Origin: Paracraurococcus ruber
GTDB taxonomy: Bacteria > Pseudomonadota > Alphaproteobacteria > Acetobacterales > Acetobacteraceae
NCBI RefSeq assembly: GCF_004353985.1
Contig: NZ_SMOA01000012.1
Location: 1-57,874, forward strand
Length of the DNA: 57,874 nt
Direction of reading: 5' to 3'
Shown: positions 1 through 9,071 of the stretch, one piece after another
Layout of the letters: the number at the start of each line of letters is the position of its first letter
Numbering within the stretch: the first letter of the stretch is position 1
The notes under the pieces: generated by a model
Database searches by the model: none
The model's input: only the letters and a program-made list of their open reading frames with translations
Told to the model about the DNA's origin: nothing
Program-made: the position numbers and the translations under genes

Positions 1-190
1 CCTGCTGCGGGCGCTGGGCATCGGCACCGCGGCCGCGGCGGCCGGCGCCGGCGGCGCCCTGGCCCAGCGCGCGGATGCCGTGCCGGCCCGCGATGCGCGG
101 AAGGAGCGGGAGGCCGAGCGCGTCGCCGCGCGCTACCGCGAGACCGAGCATGTGCAGTCCTTCTATCGCACCAACGCCTACGAGCACTGA
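1..190 (+). CDS. Formate dehydrogenase region Tat-target small protein (3' part)
   Basis: Only the C-terminal 62 codons are in the window; the start lies upstream. The frame opens with a hydrophobic Ala/Gly-rich stretch ending in ALAQ, like the end of a Tat signal peptide. A charged segment follows, and the protein ends in SFYRTNAYEH. This layout matches the short (about 65 residue) Tat-target proteins encoded immediately before respiratory formate dehydrogenase genes. Their role is not established; an assembly or export helper for the dehydrogenase is usually assumed. The stop is 27 bp before the catalytic-subunit start, on the same strand, which supports a shared operon. The family call rests on position plus the C-terminal pattern. 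Confidence 0.8.
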   Translation, partial: LLRALGIGTAAAAAGAGGALAQRADAVPARDARKEREAERVAARYRETEHVQSFYRTNAYEH

Positions 191-217
191 CGCTCCAAGA
201 CCAAAGGGACCACGGGG

Positions 218-3148
218 ATGCTGATCAAGCGCGCGGAGGCGCAGGCCGCAAGGCGGCGCCTGTCATCAACCTATGATGGATTGTCCGCCGGCGGCTTCGA
301 CCGCCGCGCCTTCCTGCGCAGCGCCGGGATCGGCGGCATGGGCCTGGCGACGCTGGGCACGCTGGCGCCCGGCCGGGCGCGGGCCAGCGGCGCCGCCACC
401 GGCGTGCTGGACCATGCCAGGCCGGTCACCCGCGTGAAGAACATGTGCACCCATTGCTCGGTCGGGTGCAGCGTGATCGCCGAGGTGCAGGAGGGCGTGT
501 GGGTCGGGCAGGAGCCGGCCTGGGAATCGCCCATCAACCGCGGCACGCATTGCGCCAAGGGCGCGGCGGTGCGCGAGCTGGTCCATGGCGACCGCCGGCT
601 GAAATACCCGATGAAGCTGGTGAATGGGCAGTGGCAGCGGATCGGCTGGGACACCGCGCTCGACGAGATCGCGGCGAAGCTGGGCGAGATCCGCGGCCGC
701 GCCGGCCCCGACAGCGTCTTCTGGCTGGGCAGCGCCAAATTCACCAACGAGGCGGCCTACCTGTACCGCAAGCTGGCGGCCTTCTGGGGCACCAACACGG
801 TCGATCACCAGGCGCGCATCTGCCACTCCACGACGGTGGCGGGCGTCGCCAATACCTGGGGCTACGGCGCCCAGACGAATTCCTACAACGACATCCGCAA
901 TGCCAAGACCATGATCATCATGGGCGGCAACCCGGCGGAGGCGCATCCGGTCAGCCTGCAGCATGTGCTGTCCGGCAAGGAGATCCAGCGCGCCAACCTG
1001 ATCGTCATCGACCCGCGCTTCACCCGCACCGCGGCGCACGCCACCGAATATGTGCGGCTGCGGCCGGGCACCGACATCCCGCTGATCTGGGGCATGCTCT
1101 GGCACATCTTCCAGAACGGGTGGGAGGACAGGGAATTCATCCGCCAGCGGGTCCACGGCATGGAGGAGATCCGCGCCGAAGTCGCCAAGTGGGTGCCTGA
1201 CGAGGTGGAGCGCGTCACCGGCGTGCCCGGCGCGCAGCTTCGCCGCGTGGCGCAGATGTTCGCCACGCAGAAGCCGGCGACGCTGATCTGGTGCATGGGC
1301 GCGACGCAGAAGACCGTCGGCACCGCCAATGTCCGGGCCTATTCCATCCTGCTGCTGGCCACCGGCAATGTCGGCAGCGCCGGCACCGGCGCCAACATTT
1401 TCCGCGGCCACTGCAACGTGCAGGGCGCGACCGACATGGGCCTCGATGTCACCACGACCTCGGGCTACTACGGCCTGGACGAGAATGCCTGGCGGCACTG
1501 GGCGCGCGTCTGGGGCGTGGAGTACGAGTGGCTGCTGTCCCGCTTCGGGTCCAAGGCGCTGATGGAGATGCCCGGCATCCCCACCACGCGCTGGTTCGAC
1601 GCGGTGCTGATGCCCGGCGAGGCCGAGAAGAAGGACAGCGACGGCCAGGCCTTCGTCGGCCAGCCGCACAGCCTGAAGGCCATGATGGTCTTCGGCCATG
1701 GCGGCAACACCGTCACCCGCATGCCGGAGATGGTGAAGGGCCTCGAGAAGCTGGAGTTGCTGGTCGTCGCCGACCCGCATCCCACCACCTTCTCCATGAT
1801 CTCCGGCCGGCGCGACGGCACCTATCTGCTGCCGATCTGCACCAGCTTCGAGATGGACGGGTCGCGCACCGCCTCCAACCGCTCCCTCCAGTGGGGCGCC
1901 AAGGTGGTGGAGCCGATCTTCGAGAGCCGCAACGACTACGACGTCATCCACGCCCTCGCCCGTCGGCTCGGCTTCGCCGACCGGATGTTCCGCGACATCG
2001 AGGTAAAGGACGGGACGGTCGTCGCCGAGAGCGTGCTGCGGGAGATGAACCGCGGCCTCTGGAGCATCGGCTATACCGGCCAGTCGCCGGACCGCCTGAA
2101 GCTGCACATGGCCAACCAGCAGCATTTCGACCTGGTGACCCTGCGCGGCAAGCCGGGCACGCCGGTGGCAGGCGACTATTACGGCCTGCCCTGGCCCTGC
2201 TGGGGCACGCCGGAGATGAAGCATCCCGGCACGCACATCCTCTACGACACCTCCATGCACGTGAAGGAGGGCGGCGGCACCTTCCGCGCCCGCTTCGGCG
2301 TGGAGCGCAACGGCCAGACGCTGCTGGCCGAGGGCAGCTACAGCAAGGGGTCCGAGATCCAGGACGGCTACCCGGAATTCACCGTGGCCGTCCTCAAGCG
2401 GCTCGGCTGGTTCGACGACCTGACGGCGGCGGAGAAGGCGAGCCTGGAGCGGCATTTCGGCGCCAATATCGACCGCGCCGCCTGGCACACCGACCTGTCG
2501 GGCGGGATCATCCGCGTCGCCATGGAGCATGGCTGCGTGCCCTACGGCAATGCCAAGGCGCGGGCGGTGGCCTGGAACCTGCCGGACCCCGTGCCGGTGC
2601 ATCGGGAGCCGATCTACACCGCCCGGCCCGACCTGATGGCCAAGTACCCCACCCTGCCGGACCGCCGCGGCTTCCGCATGCCGCATCTCGGCCAGTCCGT
2701 GCAGGCGCGCAGCGCGACGGTGGCGAAGGACTTCCCCATCATCCTGACCAGCGGCCGCCTGGTGGAATACGAGGGCGGCGGGGAGGAAACGCGGTCGAAC
2801 AAGTGGCTGGCCGAGCTGCAGCAGGACATGTTCGTCGAGATCAACCCGGCGGATGCGGCCGAGCGCGGCATCCGGGATGGCGGCTGGGTCTGGGTGAGCG
2901 GGCCGGAAAGCCAGGCCCGCACCCGGGTGAAGGCGCTGGTGACGGAGCGCGTGGCGAAGGGCGTCGCCTTCATGCCCTTCCATTTCGGCGGCTGGATGCA
3001 GGGTGAGGATCGCCGCCGGCACTACCCCGCCGGCACCGACCCGATCGTGCTGGGCGAGAGCGTGAACACCGTGACCACCTATGGCTATGACCCCGTGACC
3101 TTCATGCAGGAGACCAAGGTCACCCTCTGCCAGATCCGGAGCGCCTGA
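218..3148 (+). CDS. fdhA: Formate dehydrogenase catalytic (alpha) subunit, molybdopterin oxidoreductase, Cys type
   Basis: This is the catalytic subunit of a membrane-bound respiratory formate dehydrogenase, which oxidises formate to CO2 in the periplasm. The 976-residue protein has a Tat signal near residues 29-57 (RRAFLRS then a hydrophobic run). Cysteines 77, 80, 84 and 112 should bind the N-terminal [4Fe-4S] cluster. The active-site position is Cys202 in an ICHSTTVAG context, where FdnG/FdoG-type enzymes carry selenocysteine, so no Sec machinery is needed. A C-terminal molybdopterin dinucleotide-binding region starts near residue 830. It sits in an operon: the next gene begins 2 bp after its stop. 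An A-rich, GGGAC-containing leader precedes the chosen ATG. The gene is intact, and its length is slightly below that of E. coli FdnG (about 1015). Confidence 0.95.
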   Translation: MLIKRAEAQAARRRLSSTYDGLSAGGFDRRAFLRSAGIGGMGLATLGTLAPGRARASGAATGVLDHARPVTRVKNMCTHCSVGCSVIAEVQEGVWVGQEPAWESPINRGTHCAKGAAVRELVHGDRRLKYPMKLVNGQWQRIGWDTALDEIAAKLGEIRGRAGPDSVFWLGSAKFTNEAAYLYRKLAAFWGTNTVDHQARICHSTTVAGVANTWGYGAQTNSYNDIRNAKTMIIMGGNPAEAHPVSLQHVLSGKEIQRANLIVIDPRFTRTAAHATEYVRLRPGTDIPLIWGMLWHIFQNGWEDREFIRQRVHGMEEIRAEVAKWVPDEVERVTGVPGAQLRRVAQMFATQKPATLIWCMGATQKTVGTANVRAYSILLLATGNVGSAGTGANIFRGHCNVQGATDMGLDVTTTSGYYGLDENAWRHWARVWGVEYEWLLSRFGSKALMEMPGIPTTRWFDAVLMPGEAEKKDSDGQAFVGQPHSLKAMMVFGHGGNTVTRMPEMVKGLEKLELLVVADPHPTTFSMISGRRDGTYLLPICTSFEMDGSRTASNRSLQWGAKVVEPIFESRNDYDVIHALARRLGFADRMFRDIEVKDGTVVAESVLREMNRGLWSIGYTGQSPDRLKLHMANQQHFDLVTLRGKPGTPVAGDYYGLPWPCWGTPEMKHPGTHILYDTSMHVKEGGGTFRARFGVERNGQTLLAEGSYSKGSEIQDGYPEFTVAVLKRLGWFDDLTAAEKASLERHFGANIDRAAWHTDLSGGIIRVAMEHGCVPYGNAKARAVAWNLPDPVPVHREPIYTARPDLMAKYPTLPDRRGFRMPHLGQSVQARSATVAKDFPIILTSGRLVEYEGGGEETRSNKWLAELQQDMFVEINPADAAERGIRDGGWVWVSGPESQARTRVKALVTERVAKGVAFMPFHFGGWMQGEDRRRHYPAGTDPIVLGESVNTVTTYGYDPVTFMQETKVTLCQIRSA

Positions 3149-3150
3149 TC

Positions 3151-3747
3151 ATGCCCCGCATGAAATTTCTCTGCGATTCTGATCGCTGCATCGAGTGCAA
3201 CGCCTGCGTCACCGCCTGCAAGAACGAGCACGAGGTGCCCTGGGGCATCAACCGCCGGCGCGTCGTCACGCTGAACGACGGCAGGCCGGGGGAGCGCAGC
3301 ATCTCCATGGCCTGCATGCACTGCACGGATGCGCCCTGCGCCGCGGTCTGCCCGGTGAGCTGCTTCTACACCACGGCCGATGCCATCGTGCTGCACGACA
3401 AGGACCTGTGCATCGGCTGCGGCTACTGCTTCTACGCCTGCCCCTTCGGCGCGCCGCAGTACCCGAAGGTCGGCAATTTCGGCGGCCGCGGGAAGATGGA
3501 CAAGTGCACCTACTGCGCCGGCGGCCCGCAGCAGGACAATACCGGCGTCGAGTACATCCAGTACGGCAGCAACCGGATCGCCGAAGGCAAGCTGCCGCTC
3601 TGCGCCGAGATGTGCTCGACCAAGGCGCTGCTCGCCGGCGACGGCGACATCATCGCCAGCATCTACAAGGAACGGGTGCAGCGCCGCGGCTACGGCTCCG
3701 GCGCCTGGGGCTGGCGCACCGCCTACAAGGCGGATGTCACGGCATGA
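3151..3747 (+). CDS. fdhB: Formate dehydrogenase iron-sulfur (beta) subunit
   Basis: The 198-residue electron-transfer subunit carries electrons from the catalytic subunit to the cytochrome b subunit. Four cysteine groups for four [4Fe-4S] clusters are visible: CIECNAC at about residues 11-17, CMHCTDAPC with CPVSC near 52-70, CIGCGYC with CPFG near 86-98, and CTYC plus CAEMC near 115-155. It lacks the C-terminal membrane anchor helix of FdnH, so it is the shorter soluble type. It starts 2 bp after the alpha subunit and overlaps the gamma subunit by ATGA, indicating translational coupling. Confidence 0.93.
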   Translation: MPRMKFLCDSDRCIECNACVTACKNEHEVPWGINRRRVVTLNDGRPGERSISMACMHCTDAPCAAVCPVSCFYTTADAIVLHDKDLCIGCGYCFYACPFGAPQYPKVGNFGGRGKMDKCTYCAGGPQQDNTGVEYIQYGSNRIAEGKLPLCAEMCSTKALLAGDGDIIASIYKERVQRRGYGSGAWGWRTAYKADVTA

Positions 3748-4733
3748 TGCGCGCCCTGTTCGCGGCGCTGCTCGCGCTGCCGCTGCTGGCGGGCGGCGCC
3801 CTGGCGCAGCCCGCGCCCTCCGTACGCGGCGCGATCAGCGCGGAGGAGATGGAGCTGCAGCGCATGCTGCAGGGCGGTCGCATCGAAGGCCGCGTTTCCA
3901 TCCCCGACCGCCAATCGGCCAGCCTGGTGCAGCCGGCCGGGAAGGAATGGCGGGATTTCCACAACCGGACGCTGGCCTGGGTGGGCGGCGTCGCCGTGCT
4001 CGGCATCCTCGCCGCGCTGGCCGGCTTCCTCGGCCTCAAGGGCCGCATCCGGATCGCCGGCGGCGCGTCCGGCCGGACGATCACGCGTTTCTCCCTGCTC
4101 GAGCGCGCGAACCACTGGATGGTGGCGTCGAGCTTCATCGTGCTGGGGCTGACCGGCCTCAACCTCACCTTCGGGCGGCACCTGCTGCTGCCGCTGTTGG
4201 GACCGGAAACCTTCACCGCCATCAGCATCGCCGGCAAATACGCCCACAACTACCTCGCCTTCCCCTTCACCCTCGGCATCGTCGTCATGCTGGTGCTGTG
4301 GGTGCGGGACAACATCCCGAATGCGCGGGACATCGACTGGCTGAGAAAGGGCGGCGGCTTCCTCGGCCTCGGCCATCCGGAAGCGGCGCGGTTCAATGCC
4401 GGGCAGAAGGTGGTGTTCTGGATCACCGTGCTGGGCGGCGGCGCCGTCGCCGTCTCCGGCTACGTGCTGATCTTCCCCTTCGCCGTCACCGACATCGCCG
4501 GGATGCAGCTGGCGCATATGGTGCACGGTATCATTGCGGTGCTGATGATCGCGGCCATGCTGGCGCATATCTATATCGGCTCCATCGGGATGGAAGGCGC
4601 CTTCGACGCCATGGGCTCCGGCCAGGTCGACTACAACTGGGCGAAGGAGCATCACGGCCTCTGGGTGCAGGACGTGGCGAAGGGCCACCGCGCCCCGCCG
4701 CCCGGGGATGCCCGCGCCTACGGCGCCGACTGA
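3744..4733 (+). CDS. fdhC: Formate dehydrogenase cytochrome b (gamma) subunit
   Basis: This is the membrane cytochrome b subunit that passes electrons from the Fe-S subunit to quinone. The 329-residue protein starts at the ATG overlapping the beta-subunit stop (ATGA); a second in-frame ATG follows immediately. It has an N-terminal signal peptide ending in ALAQ, a periplasmic stretch of about 50 residues, and then about four further hydrophobic segments. Likely haem-ligand histidines lie in RANHWM, KYAHNY and AHMVHG. The extra N-terminal signal plus soluble segment is typical of alphaproteobacterial FdoI/FdhC proteins and makes it longer than E. coli FdnI (about 217). Confidence 0.9.
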   Translation: MMRALFAALLALPLLAGGALAQPAPSVRGAISAEEMELQRMLQGGRIEGRVSIPDRQSASLVQPAGKEWRDFHNRTLAWVGGVAVLGILAALAGFLGLKGRIRIAGGASGRTITRFSLLERANHWMVASSFIVLGLTGLNLTFGRHLLLPLLGPETFTAISIAGKYAHNYLAFPFTLGIVVMLVLWVRDNIPNARDIDWLRKGGGFLGLGHPEAARFNAGQKVVFWITVLGGGAVAVSGYVLIFPFAVTDIAGMQLAHMVHGIIAVLMIAAMLAHIYIGSIGMEGAFDAMGSGQVDYNWAKEHHGLWVQDVAKGHRAPPPGDARAYGAD

Positions 4734-4868
4734 TCCTGCCCGGGGGCCTTGGGTGCGGCGTGGCGGCGCGGGCGGCCACCGGCGTCCTTGAAGGCCCGGG
4801 GCAGGCCGAAGGCGGGATCGATCCGCCCTGCCGAGGCGGCGGTGGTGCCGCCCCGGCGCCACCTGCCC

Positions 4869-4874
4869 TATATC
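4869..4874 (+). promoter_or_regulatory. Possible -10 box placing mobB on a leaderless transcript
   Basis: TATATC stands out in otherwise GC-rich DNA and ends 7 bp before the mobB ATG. If it is a -10 element, transcription would begin at or very near the A of the start codon. The matching -35 region is weak (GTGCCG-like), so the call is tentative. Confidence 0.25.
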
Positions 4875-4881
4875 CCCTGCC

Positions 4882-5391
4882 ATGAAGCTCATCGGCCTCG
4901 CGGGCTGGAGCGGGGCCGGCAAGACCACCCTGCTCACCCGCCTCCTCCCCTGCCTGGCGCGCCGCGGCATCGGCGTCTCCACCCTGAAGCACGCGCATCA
5001 CCGCTTCGACGTGGACCAGCCGGGCAAGGATTCCTGGAAGCACCGGGAAGCCGGGGCGCAGCAGGTCCTCGTCGCCTCCGGCCAGCGCTGGGCGCTGATG
5101 ACGGAACTCCGGGGGGCGCCGGAGCCGGACCTGCGCTTCCTGCTCGGGCGGATGTCGCCGGTGGACCTGGTGATCATCGAAGGCTTCAAGCGCGACACCC
5201 ACCCGAAGATCGAGGTCCACCGCGCCGAGAACGGCAAGCCCTGGCTGCACCCGGAGGATCCGCAGATCATGGCCGTGGCCAGCGATGTCCGCCCGCAGGT
5301 CGACCTGCCATGGGCCAGGCTGGACGAGGCGGAGGCGGTGGCCGACCTCGTGCTGCGCTTCGCCGCCGATGCCGCGGCCTGGCGGGGCTAG
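4882..5391 (+). CDS. mobB: Molybdopterin-guanine dinucleotide biosynthesis adaptor MobB
   Basis: MobB is a GTP-binding helper in converting molybdopterin to the guanine dinucleotide form used by formate dehydrogenase. The 169-residue protein has the P-loop GWSGAGKTT at residues 8-16, the family segment STLKHAHHRFDVD with DSWKHREAGA, and a later IIEGFKR motif, all typical of MobB. It follows the fdh operon by 148 bp and precedes moeA by 6 bp, so it serves the cofactor of the upstream enzyme. No purine-rich Shine-Dalgarno is visible before this ATG, and a TATATC box lies only 8 bp upstream. Confidence 0.92.
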   Translation: MKLIGLAGWSGAGKTTLLTRLLPCLARRGIGVSTLKHAHHRFDVDQPGKDSWKHREAGAQQVLVASGQRWALMTELRGAPEPDLRFLLGRMSPVDLVIIEGFKRDTHPKIEVHRAENGKPWLHPEDPQIMAVASDVRPQVDLPWARLDEAEAVADLVLRFAADAAAWRG

Positions 5392-5397
5392 CGCGGC

Positions 5398-6669
5398 ATG
5401 GCCCAGCTTTCCGACGACTGCTTCGCCTTCGGCGGCCCGCTGCTCTCGGTGGAGGCCGCGGAGGCGCTGATCGCCGCGCGGGTCCCGGCGCCGGCGGGGG
5501 AGGACATGGTGGCGCTGGGCGCGGCGCTCGGGCGCGTCCTGGCGCGCGACCTGCCGGCGCCGCTGCCGCTGCCGCCCTTCTTCAACAGCGCGGTGGATGG
5601 CTATGCCTTCCGCCATGCCGACCTGATGGGGGAGGGGCCCACGCGACTCGTCCTGGCCGGCCGCGTCGCCGCCGGCCAGCCGGCCGCGCCCCTCGCCCCC
5701 GGCACGGCCGCCCGCATCTTCACCGGCGCCCCCATGCCGCCCGGCGCCGACACGGTGCTGATGCAGGAGGATGCGGCGCTGGCCGAGGGCGCCGTGCTGG
5801 TCCCGCCTGGCCTGAAGCCCGGCGCCAATGCTCGCCCGGCGGGGGAGGATGTGGCGCGGGGCGCCCTCGCCCTGCCCGCCGGCCGCCGCTTGCGGGCGCC
5901 GGAGATCGGCCTGGCCGCCGCACTCGGCTGCGCCAGCCTGCCGGTGCGGCCGCGCGTGCGGGTGGGCGTCTTCTCGACCGGGGATGAGCTCGCTTCCCCC
6001 GGCGCGGCGCTGGGGGCGGCGCAGACCTATGACAGCAACCGCTTCACCCTGCTGGCCCTGCTGGCGCGGCTGCCGGTGGAGCCGGTGGATCTCGGCATCC
6101 TGCCCGACCGGGCGGAGGCCTGCGCGGCGGCGCTGGCGTCGGCGGCCGGGGCGCATGACCTGCTGCTGACCTCGGGCGGCGTCAGCACGGGGGAGGAAGA
6201 CCATGTCCGTGCCGCCATCGAGGCGGGCGGGCGGCTGGTCTTCTGGCGGCTGGCGGTGAAGCCCGGGCGGCCGGCGGCGCTGGGTGTCCTGCGGGGGGCC
6301 GGCGGGGCCAGCATCGGCGGCACGCCGGTGCTGGGGCTGCCGGGCAACCCGGTGGCGGCGGTGGTCACCTTCCTGCACCTGGCGCGGCCGCTGGTGCTGC
6401 GCCTGGCCGGCGCCCTGCCGGAGCCGCTGCTGCGCGTTCCCGCCGAATCCGGCTTCCGCTACCGCAAGAAGTCCGGGCGGCGGGAATACGTCCGGGTGCG
6501 GCTAGCGCCCGGCGCGACGCTGCCGGTGGCGGAGAAGTTCGAGCGCGAGGGGGCGGGGCTGCTGACCTCGCTGACGGAATGCGACGCCTTCGCGGAATTG
6601 CCGGAAGACGTGGTCACGGTGGCGCCGGGCGACCCGGTGCGGGTGCTGCCCTTCGCCGCGCTGTTCTGA
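5398..6669 (+). CDS. moeA: Molybdopterin molybdotransferase MoeA
   Basis: MoeA inserts molybdate into adenylylated molybdopterin, the last common step of molybdenum cofactor synthesis. The 423-residue protein has the MoeA N-terminal domain (FNSAVDGYAFR near residue 61), a MoCF-binding core with STGDEL, TYDSN and TSGGVSTGEED (about residues 195-270), GLPGNPVA near 320, and the C-terminal domain IV. Length and motif order are normal. It follows mobB after 6 bp and is probably co-transcribed with it. It converges on rppH with a 7-bp gap. Confidence 0.95.
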   Translation: MAQLSDDCFAFGGPLLSVEAAEALIAARVPAPAGEDMVALGAALGRVLARDLPAPLPLPPFFNSAVDGYAFRHADLMGEGPTRLVLAGRVAAGQPAAPLAPGTAARIFTGAPMPPGADTVLMQEDAALAEGAVLVPPGLKPGANARPAGEDVARGALALPAGRRLRAPEIGLAAALGCASLPVRPRVRVGVFSTGDELASPGAALGAAQTYDSNRFTLLALLARLPVEPVDLGILPDRAEACAAALASAAGAHDLLLTSGGVSTGEEDHVRAAIEAGGRLVFWRLAVKPGRPAALGVLRGAGGASIGGTPVLGLPGNPVAAVVTFLHLARPLVLRLAGALPEPLLRVPAESGFRYRKKSGRREYVRVRLAPGATLPVAEKFEREGAGLLTSLTECDAFAELPEDVVTVAPGDPVRVLPFAALF

Positions 6670-6676
6670 GGGAGGC

Positions 6677-7162
6677 TCAGCCCGGCCTGGCGCAAGGCGC
6701 GAAGTCGCGCGCCAGCACCGTGTAGATCTCGCGCTTGAAGGCCACGGCCAGGCTCGGCAGCTCCTCCAGCCTGGCCCAGCGCCAGGCGTCGAATTCCGGG
6801 TGCGGGTCGAGGTCGAGGCGGATATCGCCGTCCTCCCCCAGGAAGCGCAGGGCGAACCAGCGCTGCTTCTGGCCGCGGTACTTCCCGCCCAGGGCCTTGC
6901 CCAGCAGCGACGGCGGCAGGTCGTAGTGCAGCCAGTCCGGATGCTCGGCGATGACCTCGGCCCGGGCGGTGCCGATTTCCTCCTCCAGCTCGCGGAAGAT
7001 GGCGACGCGCGGATCCTCGCCGGCGTCGATGCCGCCCTGCGGCAGCTGCCAGCCGCCCGGGGCGCCTTCGGCATTCGGCAGGTCGGCGCGGCGGGCGACC
7101 AGCACTCGGCCTTCCCGGTTGAACAGGGCGGCGCCGACGCAAAGGCGATAGGGCAGGTCCAT
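6677..7162 (-). CDS. rppH: RNA pyrophosphohydrolase, Nudix family
   Basis: The 161-residue protein opens with YRLCVGAALFN and GGWQLPQGGID. The Nudix box at residues 43-65 matches Gx5Ex7REUxEExGU exactly (G43, E49, R57, E58, E61, E62, G64). The RppH/NudH type removes pyrophosphate from 5'-triphosphorylated mRNA and starts decay. The phrase QKQRWFALRF in the middle is typical of that subgroup. The gene converges on moeA and appears monocistronic; nothing links it to the formate genes. Confidence 0.9.
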   Translation of the reverse strand: MDLPYRLCVGAALFNREGRVLVARRADLPNAEGAPGGWQLPQGGIDAGEDPRVAIFRELEEEIGTARAEVIAEHPDWLHYDLPPSLLGKALGGKYRGQKQRWFALRFLGEDGDIRLDLDPHPEFDAWRWARLEELPSLAVAFKREIYTVLARDFAPCARPG

Positions 7163-7672
7163 GGCAGGGCTCCGAGGCGATGCGCCGATTTACCCGCGGA
7201 CGGGACGCCGGGCGATGCCGTCCTGTACGGGGTGCCAGACCTGGCCGAGCGGCCGGGTCATGCCCGGGAGCCTCGGTCATGACCCGCAGCGCCGAGCCAT
7301 GGCGGCGCACAGGCGGCCTGGCGCCCGCGCACCGTCATGGCGCGCAGGGTTGCCGGGTTCCCTCGCGGCAAAGCCGTGATGGGACCCAGTGTGGCGGCTG
7401 CGCGCCAGGGCGCATCATCGTGCCGGCCCGCACCTGGGCCGACCGGCATAAGGCATTCGCCGACGCCATCTTGTTCGGTATTTGCATTGCATTACATGAT
7501 TGAAATTCCTGGCCGGCGAGGAGGATAAGCTTGCGGCCAGAGCAAGCGCGCGCGACCGCATGAACCGCCTGGGGGCGGGATGCCGGTCCGGCGACGAGGA
7601 CGCGCAGCGGAGTGGACGCGGAACGCATGGCGTCTTCCGCCGCGGCCAGACGATGATCCGAGGGAGGCAAGA
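7163..7672. other. 510-bp intergenic region between divergent rppH and amidohydrolase genes
   Basis: No open frame here has convincing coding character or a family motif. It separates two divergent genes and should hold both promoters. The notable feature is an AT-rich island at about 7468-7512 with TTGTTC, a short TTGCAT direct repeat and ACATGATTGAAAT. This is unusual for the window and a plausible promoter or operator for the downstream amidohydrolase. A small inverted repeat (TTGCCG/CGGCAA) lies near 7350-7371. Confidence 0.6.
7471..7512 (+). promoter_or_regulatory. AT-rich candidate promoter upstream of the amidohydrolase
   Basis: The segment begins TTGTTC, continues with repeated TTGCAT and ends ACATGATTGAAAT. 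Base composition alone sets it apart from all flanking DNA. A -35-like TTGTTC with a weak ACATGA at 17-bp spacing can be drawn, but neither box is strong. It lies about 160 bp before the gene start. Confidence 0.3.
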
Positions 7673-8950
7673 ATGACCCGAGTGCTGATCCGCAACGCGC
7701 AGGTCTTCGACGCGACCGGCCGCGCACCCTATCCGGCCGATGTCCTGGTGGAGGGAAACCGCATCAAGGCAGTGGCGACCGACCTGGGCGTGCTGGAGGC
7801 GCCGGAGGTGATCGACGGCGCCGGCATGACGCTGATGCCCGGCATGGTGGAAGGCCATTCCCACCCGACCTTCACCGGCGTGTCGGAGCCGGCGCAACTC
7901 GGCGAGATCCCGCCCGAGGAGCACCTGATCCTCACCATCAAGAACACGCGGCTGATGCTGGACCACGGCTTCACCGCGCTGTTCGAAGCGGCATCGGCCA
8001 AGCTTCGCCTCGGCGTCGTCACCCGCAACGCCATCAATGCCGGCGACTTCATCGGCCCGCGCATGCGCGCCGCCAGCCCCGAGATCACCACCACCGCCGG
8101 CCTGGGCGATGAGCGGCGGGTGCATATCTACCGCGAGAGCTTCGCGCTGATCGCCGACGGGCCGGAGGAGATGCGCAAGGTTGCCCGGCTGTGCATGCGC
8201 GAAGGCGTGGACAACCTGAAGATCAACGTCTCCGGCGACGATTTCGTCACGAACGCCCGCGCCGCCTGCACGCCGATGATGCGCGACGAGATCCGCACGG
8301 CGGTCGAGGTCGCGCATGAATTCGGCCGGATGGTGGTGGCGCACAGCCGCAGCGCCGAAAGCGTGAAGCGCTGCGTCGAGGCGGGGGTGGACTGCATCTA
8401 CCACTGCGATCAGTCGGACGAGGAGGCGCTGGACCTGCTGGAGCGCAACAAGAACAGGCACTTCGTCGCGCCGGCCTTCGGTATCCTCTACAACCTCGTG
8501 CATGAGACGGAGAAGACCGGCGTGCCGCGGTCCTTCATCGAGGAACGCGGCTTTCGCAAGGCCTTCGACGTGTCCTGCGAGACCTACCATCAGATGCGCA
8601 AGCGCGGCATCCGCGTGGCGATCGGCGGCGACTACGGCTTCGCCTTCACCCCGCAGGGCCAGAATGCGCGGGACATCCACCATTTCGTCCGCTTCTTCGG
8701 CTATTCGCCGATCGAGGCGCTGCAATGCGCCACCACGGTCGGTGCCGACCTGATGGGGATGAAGCACGAGCTGGGGCTGGTGAAGGAAGGCTACCTGGCT
8801 GACCTGCTGCTGGTGCGCGGCGACCCGACGCAGGACGTGACCCTGCTGCAGCATCCGGACAACCTGGCCATGGTCATGACCGATGGCCGGCTGTGGAAGG
8901 ATCCGCGCCGCGAGATCCGGCGCGAGAAGCTGCCGCTGGCGGCGGAATAG
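7673..8950 (+). CDS. Metal-dependent amidohydrolase family protein (imidazolonepropionase-like)
   Basis: The start was chosen at the ATG preceded by GGGAGGCAAG, which leaves a 425-residue protein that opens like other amidohydrolases (RVLIRNAQVFDATG). The metal-binding HxH is HSH at residues 62-64. A further His occurs in VVAHSRSAE, and a late catalytic-type Asp in GGDYGFAFTP. The C-terminus has the usual GTIKEGYLADLLLV-like urease-alpha fold return (LGLVKEGYLADLLL). The family hydrolyses cyclic or linear amides, and the substrate cannot be read from sequence. It converges on the Liv/Tm-1 operon and probably belongs to the same catabolic locus. Confidence 0.85.
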   Translation: MTRVLIRNAQVFDATGRAPYPADVLVEGNRIKAVATDLGVLEAPEVIDGAGMTLMPGMVEGHSHPTFTGVSEPAQLGEIPPEEHLILTIKNTRLMLDHGFTALFEAASAKLRLGVVTRNAINAGDFIGPRMRAASPEITTTAGLGDERRVHIYRESFALIADGPEEMRKVARLCMREGVDNLKINVSGDDFVTNARAACTPMMRDEIRTAVEVAHEFGRMVVAHSRSAESVKRCVEAGVDCIYHCDQSDEEALDLLERNKNRHFVAPAFGILYNLVHETEKTGVPRSFIEERGFRKAFDVSCETYHQMRKRGIRVAIGGDYGFAFTPQGQNARDIHHFVRFFGYSPIEALQCATTVGADLMGMKHELGLVKEGYLADLLLVRGDPTQDVTLLQHPDNLAMVMTDGRLWKDPRREIRREKLPLAAE

Positions 8951-8957
8951 GTGTCAG

Positions 8958-9028
8958 TGCCCTGGGGGGCGCCCCCCGGGGCATGCGGACTTCGGTCGGG
9001 CGGCACGCCCGGCCACCCATGGCCGGGC
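8958..9028. terminator. Two strong hairpins between convergent genes, likely bidirectional terminator
   Basis: Positions 8958-8983 form a near-perfect stem centred on six G and six C (outer bases TGCCC/GGGCA with one G-T pair). Positions 9007-9028 form a perfect 9-bp stem with a CCCA loop (GCCCGGCCA / TGGCCGGGC). Neither has a clear T run. Their place between two converging stops supports a termination role. Confidence 0.6.
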
Positions 9029-9071
9029 ATCGTCACCTGCCCGCCTGGGCCCGGCCGGCGAGGATGGCGCC

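Noticed and set aside
818-823. Possible selenocysteine codon at the formate dehydrogenase active site
   Set aside because: The codon at residue 202 is TGC (cysteine), not TGA, so this is a Cys-type enzyme.
7180-7503. 107-codon plus-strand frame between rppH and the amidohydrolase
   Set aside because: It has Arg/Gly-rich random composition, no ribosome site and overlaps competing frames on the other strand.
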